DNA of 64,000 nt from assembly GCA_014898415.1 (NCBI GenBank), contig RCTD01000015.1:1116001-1180000 (forward strand), in the 5' to 3' direction. Below, piece after piece: positions 58,801 through 64,000 of this stretch (within the stretch, counting starts at the first letter, position 1; each line of letters starts with the position of its first letter). Both the position numbers and the translations under genes were made by a program. The notes beneath the pieces are model-generated. The model ran no database searches and was not told the origin of the DNA. It worked only from the letters and a program-made list of their open reading frames with translations. Source of the stretch: Stromatinia cepivora. Lineage: Eukaryota; Ascomycota; Leotiomycetes; Helotiales; Sclerotiniaceae.

Positions 58801-59639
58801 TCCTGTTGTTTACATCTTATAGATTGAAAAGGGATCGAAAATATTCGAACTTTTATCTTATAAGGTTTTTGATAAGCCCATCAGCAATCATATCAATGAT
58901 TAATAAATAGATTACATAAAAATTCCCTTTTGAATATTCTTAACATAACCATATATTTTGGATATCTATATAATATAATTTCATAGTAATCCGCTCATTC
59001 TTATCAACTACTAATCTGATCACTTACTAATTATCGCAAAAGATTATTACAAACTTTTTCACTATTAGATCGATCTTTTTTAAGAAACATAAGATTACCA
59101 TAATTTCTTTTGATATACGCTTGACTCCAAAAAGTTTTACTTCGATAATCAAAATAATTATAATATCTTACTTGGACGCTTTCTATACGATTAAGTTACT
59201 GAAAAAGGATATAATATATCCCTGGAATAATCAACAAGTATCTGGATCATCCGCAAAAGAAATATCTAAGAAGATAAGAAATTGTAATATTTGATCACCA
59301 CTATATTAAATCACGAAATACCTTATATTCCATAGATATTATAAATAATAATCAACAACTTTTATATAATCGCTCAATAGATTGGTCAAATAATAACTCA
59401 ATTACAAAACAGCGAATAATACATCCACTCTTATAATGATTGTAATATATAATACTGAATCCACTTTCTCTTAATACATTTTTATAATATATACAGAAAC
59501 TTGACCCTGATTTTTCCGAAATACCATTATCAAAAGCGATATACTTGCTATCCCATTTGTTGCTTTGAATTTCTTAACAATCTTCTTAATATATATATTA
59601 TAAACTAACTACAGCTTTTTCTTGAATCGATTACAGAAT

Positions 59640-60202
59640 ATATATATACTTAGAAACCATTTAGTGTTTCCCAGATCTTATAATTCATATACAGCTTTGA
59701 TTCCCTTAATAATCTTTATAACAACTGATTCGTTTTTCTTATAATAAATAATCTGAATATTATCTACAAAGAAAAAAATTATAACAATATACTTTAGATT
59801 AATATATAAATATAATTCCTTTTTGTATTATACCAATTCTAGTTTCTCGAATATCCGAATGAAATCCCTAAACCATATAGCTGAGGAATCTCATAGATCA
59901 TACAAAGCTCGATCGATTATAACATTTTTGTTTAGGATCTTATATCCATCAAATAAATAACATACAATTGGGATACCGAAAGGATCGCGTAGAACATTAA
60001 CGAAAACGTTAATTACATCGTATTGCTTTATTTCGAGATCGTATTTAATGATAATTATTATTACAATTCGGAATGATCGGCTTGCTAATATAATGGTGTA
60101 AGTAATCTCAATAATACTCTTAGTCTGGAGATCTCTTTGTATTATTAAATATAAGCGGCAATAAATGATTAGATCTTGATTATTGTATTTATACATAAAC
60201 AT
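59640..60202 (-). pseudogene. Copia-type reverse transcriptase relic
   Basis: Minus-strand reading gives QRDLQTKSIIEITYTIILAS, LEIKQYDVINVFVN and RALYDL, then, through stops at TGA and TAA codons, SSAIWFRDFI, YKKELYLYIN and FFFVDNIQI, with KGIKAVYEL and LGNTKWFLSI after it. This is the Ty1/Copia RT. The catalytic VDD is VDN (a G-to-A change), and stops replace expected Arg/Gln codons. The element is dead. Confidence 0.8.
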
Positions 60203-61297
60203 CCATTGAAAAGGAATTGGTTTTATAGATTCCGATCCAGAATCGATTTTATGCCAGGTTTTCCTCGCCTTAAGATTATTAACCTTAAGATTGTAATCCT
60301 ATTTGAATCAATATCCCATTTGATAATCTTCTAATTGATAATAAAAACGAGGTAACTTTGGAATTACAAATGTATAAATTCGAGGAAGTAATATTGCCTG
60401 TAATTCATTGATTATAATCCAGATAAAAGGCAATAATGGTTTTGTTTTAATTCCAACGATGATTATACTATAAATTATTACAAATTGAAAACACTCCTCT
60501 ATATCATCCATTCCTTGCTGATCAAACCAGAATATAAAATGAAAATTGTTTAAACAAGGTAAACCCATTGAACCTATCCTTTGAGATATAATAATTCCTA
60601 TATAGGATTCAGTATTGGAATTGCTCCTTTAATGATATTGTTGTATACACAATTGCCTTTGTATATGTACTGATTGCTCTAAAATGCAAAAGCCAGATGA
60701 TTCTTGGAAAAGAGATGACTCCGAATAATAATCGTATAATTGAAACTCAAATGGATTGATCTAAACCCTAGATATTTCAATCCTCATAATATAAATTCTT
60801 TTAAACATCTATTCGAAATTATAAATCCGCGAGTCCTCTATAAATCGATCAAATGAATGTATAGGACACAGCAATCTTTATAATGACTAGATTTCCTTTA
60901 TGGAATACTTTGATTGATCATTCCAGTATATATATTTCCTTTTGGAATATTAAAATTAATCGATTAAATCAATCTCTGAATTACTTTCGTATATATCGCG
61001 AAAAACTTCGATAGTACAATCAATAAACTCATATTCTATAATCTCTATATCAATATATTCAATAAAGTCGGGATCCATATTATTGTTATAGGTATCTCCT
61101 TGAACAATATTAACATCTTTATCTACAAGATATGATTACTCCTCAATAAAAAAATCGACTTCTTTAGTTTCTCCAATAAAAGGATTTGACCAATATTCGT
61201 ATATCTTTATTACATACCTTATCCTTATTATCTAAAGGATTAAATAGATTGGATAATCCTAGATCGATTTCTTTATTCCCATTATCACCCTTTAAAT

Positions 61298-62300
61298 CTA
61301 TATCTTCCCCCGAGACCAGCTCATTTGTAAACAATAAATCTGAAATACACTTAATAAATGAATCAAAGGCTTTTCAATCCATGAAAATAGATAGGTAAAT
61401 AAAATCTTCATGATTATCCTTATTTTGAATGATCGTCCCATCCATTTCGATATAATCTTATAGGTTAAAAGCTTTAACAAATTGCTTAAACTCTTTTATA
61501 ATATGAATATCGATTATTTGATTGATGGAATCCATACAATAAATGAATTCCTTATTGAACATTACGTTTCGAATGACAATAACTCTATCGAACTTGGATA
61601 TCCATATACAGTAGATCAATATGCCTGGGATATAACCCATTAAATACCCAATATATATTCGAGGATTAGTTTTGTACCATTTCCTATTAATTCCAGTTTC
61701 TCTATTCTTATCTAAAAGATAAGTTCAGCATCCATACCTGTAGATTCCATTCCAATTGGGATAAAGATCGTTAGATATTTTCTCTGCAAACAAAGGATTA
61801 TCTTTGCAAAAATAATCATGGAACTATATATCGAATATCTCATTAAACGATTTGAAGGATTTAACCTTTAAAAGATTTATATTATATAGATAAATAACAG
61901 CTTATATCATTTCCACCTACAATTTATCCGATAAATCTATTATGATCCATATTTTTATCTATTTTATAATTATTTCTTATTTTACGCATTTTAATCCTTT
62001 ATTGAATTTATATATATAAAATAAGGATAACTCGAATTCGATACCTTTTTACTTGATCTATTTCTCAAATAATATTGCTCCTATAATTCCAATAACAAAT
62101 ATATCATTATTCTGTTTAATCACTACAATCGCTAGACCATACTTACAATGAACCCAGACTACAAAGTTTTGAATAATTGTAAATACTTCATCATATATTT
62201 TACAGTAAATTGGATATAAAAAGATCTTGTTACAATATATTTCTTTAATCAATAAAAGCTATAATACATTATTATACCCTTTATCAAAATCAAAAAGATC
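61298..62300 (-). pseudogene. Copia integrase relic
   Basis: EVFTIIQNFVVWVHCKYGLA and VIKQNND at 62058-62252 match the Copia integrase core, where the catalytic Asp of the usual TDN/QDN turn is displaced. IPGILIYCIWISKFDRVIVI and NVMFNKE at 61458-61640 match its C-terminal chromodomain-proximal block. Internal stops occur between them. Confidence 0.72.
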
Positions 62301-62699
62301 CCATTGGATTTTGTAAAAAAGCCGAGATGACTAATAATCACTTGGAATGCGAAAAATGACTTACTTCACATAAATGCGAGTGCAATCAGCGCAATTGGAA
62401 CAAATGATACCTTTTATTTTGATGTTTTGCATTACAAATACTAGATATTCAAAAGCTTCCTTCCCTAAATGCCCGGAGCATTCATATTATATTTCATTCG
62501 TATCTTTTCTTGGGAAAAATGAATTACAAAAACGATGGAATGCTTTATTTATTTTTCTGCTCATTATTGAATATATTATAAAAGGATTATTCACAGGAAT
62601 AAATATAAGAGTACTCGAATAAATAGAAAATGATTTATATTCTAAGAATACAAGATTTTCAATATGAATATATTGAACAATTATTATACTATTTGTATA

Positions 62700-63000
62700 A
62701 TCTCCTTTACAAAAAATACAATTATATCCTGAGAATTATAAACCAGCTTTCTTCAATCGAGCCTCCAAAACGATATTAACATAAAAACCAAGAATAAATA
62801 CTACATTATTCAAAACCAAATCATTATTAGGGTAACCTTCTCTTTTGATGATCCCTTTGATAATACAAACCCCACATCCTAGAACTTGGAAATTGAAAAT
62901 ATCTACTTCTACAAAATCATTGGGATCGGATAATCAATATCAATGATTATCTAACAGAAATATATCGTTCACAATATACATAGCATTACAATTATCGAAT
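62700..63000 (-). pseudogene. Copia aspartic protease / spacer relic
   Basis: Minus-strand reading includes IVNDIFLLD, DPNDFVEVDIFNFQVLGCG and LVLNNVVFILGFYVNIV, matching the region around the protease and the VLYVPG motif of Copia polyproteins, with a stop between the parts. Confidence 0.55.
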
Positions 63001-63099
63001 AAAGTACTATTGAATAAATAATATACTCTCATTGTTATAGAGTATACCCCTGATTGATCATATCAAATATCCAAGATAACAATATTGATTAAAGATCCT

Positions 63100-63860
63100 A
63101 AAAGATTAATGGAACTTTTCATCCATTTCCTTTTGATCCAATCAAGATGAAATTGCTTCCATGAATATAATTTTGCTCGATCCCTAATTACTTGTAGCTC
63201 ATTTTCACTGAATATCCTTTTGAACAATGAATTAATCCTTCTAATAAATACTAACTCTATAGCTTTACAATTGTAAGCAGTATAACCATAACCAATTCCA
63301 TTATTCCATTCAGATTCGGTTCTGCAAGAACATTCCCAAATCTTCTTGATCCCCTGATTGCTTCCAGAATTGATACTCTTTTTATTCTTCTTAGACTTTT
63401 TATTATTTTGAAAAAAGATAAATATAAAATATACTCCTTCTTTAGTTTTTAAAAAAATAAAATCCTGAAAGATTAATCCTTCAAAAACATCTCCGAATTG
63501 CTTGAATGAAAAATTGAGTAATCCGAACTGATTATTTATCTCAATCTATATAATTATAATATTTGCCTAGATTAAGAGCATCCTAATATCAACAACTTAT
63601 AAAAAAGTATTAATAATAATTTCATTTTATACCTCAATGATCTTGTATACAAAAACTTTGATATAAACTATAATCCAATCCCTATACCATTTGATAGGAT
63701 CGATTCTGCCAAACGAGGTTTGCGTTAGAACAGACCAGTATTCTTGTAATACTGCGAGCTTGGCAATAATTATTATAGGTACGAACTTCTTTTTGAATAC
63801 ATTGATAATCGTCTTGAATGAAAAAGCTGTAATACCCTAATTGAGAATGGATAACTCCAT
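63100..63860 (-). pseudogene. Copia gag relic
   Basis: Minus-strand reading at about 63660-63790 includes AKLAVLQEYWSVLTQTSFGR and PIKWYRDWI, a gag-like helix set. A degraded Cys-rich stretch near 63300 may be the zinc knuckle. Order gag, protease, integrase, RT on the minus strand is right for Copia. Confidence 0.55.
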
Positions 63861-64000
63861 AAAGTATACTTGATCAATTAACGATTCGATCCATTCGTAA
63901 ACATCCTGAAAAGCTTTATGATTCTATACATATTCTTATTATCAATATCGATACTCCAATTGGAAAAAAACAAATTCGGAAAAGATTTCTTGGAAGATAA

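Larger units (their letters stand above)
54300..64000. repeat. AT-rich block of degraded LTR retrotransposons
   Basis: Composition is strongly A+T-rich throughout, with no long intact frame. Recognisable fragments of retrotransposon proteins are broken by stops, many of the CAA-to-TAA or CGA-to-TGA type. This is the pattern left by RIP. The right boundary lies beyond the window. Confidence 0.85.

Overview
The window reads as a filamentous ascomycete nuclear contig. Genes are split by short GT-AG introns of about 45-100 bases, often with a CTAAY-type branch motif. There are no operons or ribosome binding sites, intergenic DNA is AT-rich, and one end carries a block that looks mutated by RIP (repeat-induced point mutation). 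The gene set and protein style suggest a leotiomycete close to Botrytis/Sclerotinia. That placement is inference from memory of the families, not a search.

Layout. 1-2500: two non-autonomous DNA transposons, one Tc1/mariner-type with TA ends and one hAT-type with a perfect 8-bp duplication. 2.5-9.5 kb: a divergent pair, the spliceosomal helicase Cwf11/Aquarius (minus) and THO complex subunit 1 (plus), sharing a 191-bp promoter. 10.9-21.4 kb: a double-RING/Lon-domain protein, a disordered protein, a two-TM membrane protein and a RING/ZZ/SH3 protein. 22.1-23.3 kb: a GNAT acetyltransferase that looks broken (no in-frame ATG at its apparent start, one in-frame TGA). 26.5-32.6 kb: three DUF5672 type II membrane proteins, predicted glycosyltransferase-like, one with a long charged helix inserted. 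33.0-36.2 kb: a decayed cytochrome P450 head to head with an intact FAD monooxygenase. 38.1-43.2 kb: a triose-phosphate/nucleotide-sugar-type transporter and a UDP-glucose 4,6-dehydratase-like enzyme, with foldback elements around them. 43.2-45.9 kb: a very C-poor, G-rich spacer. 45.9-53.1 kb: a LaeA-like methyltransferase, the N-terminal alpha-amino methyltransferase Tae1, and a chitin deacetylase with four CBM18 modules. From about 54.3 kb to the end: an AT-rich block of dead LTR retrotransposons.

How the parts may work together. Cwf11 and THOC1 link splicing and mRNP export. The DUF5672 trio, the transporter and the sugar-nucleotide dehydratase could form a loose glycosylation neighbourhood. 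The P450/monooxygenase pair looks like the remains of a small oxidative pathway. Exon boundaries were placed by hand so that reading frame and family motifs are kept; total exon lengths divide by three in every completed model except Cwf11, where an apparent frameshift breaks the frame.
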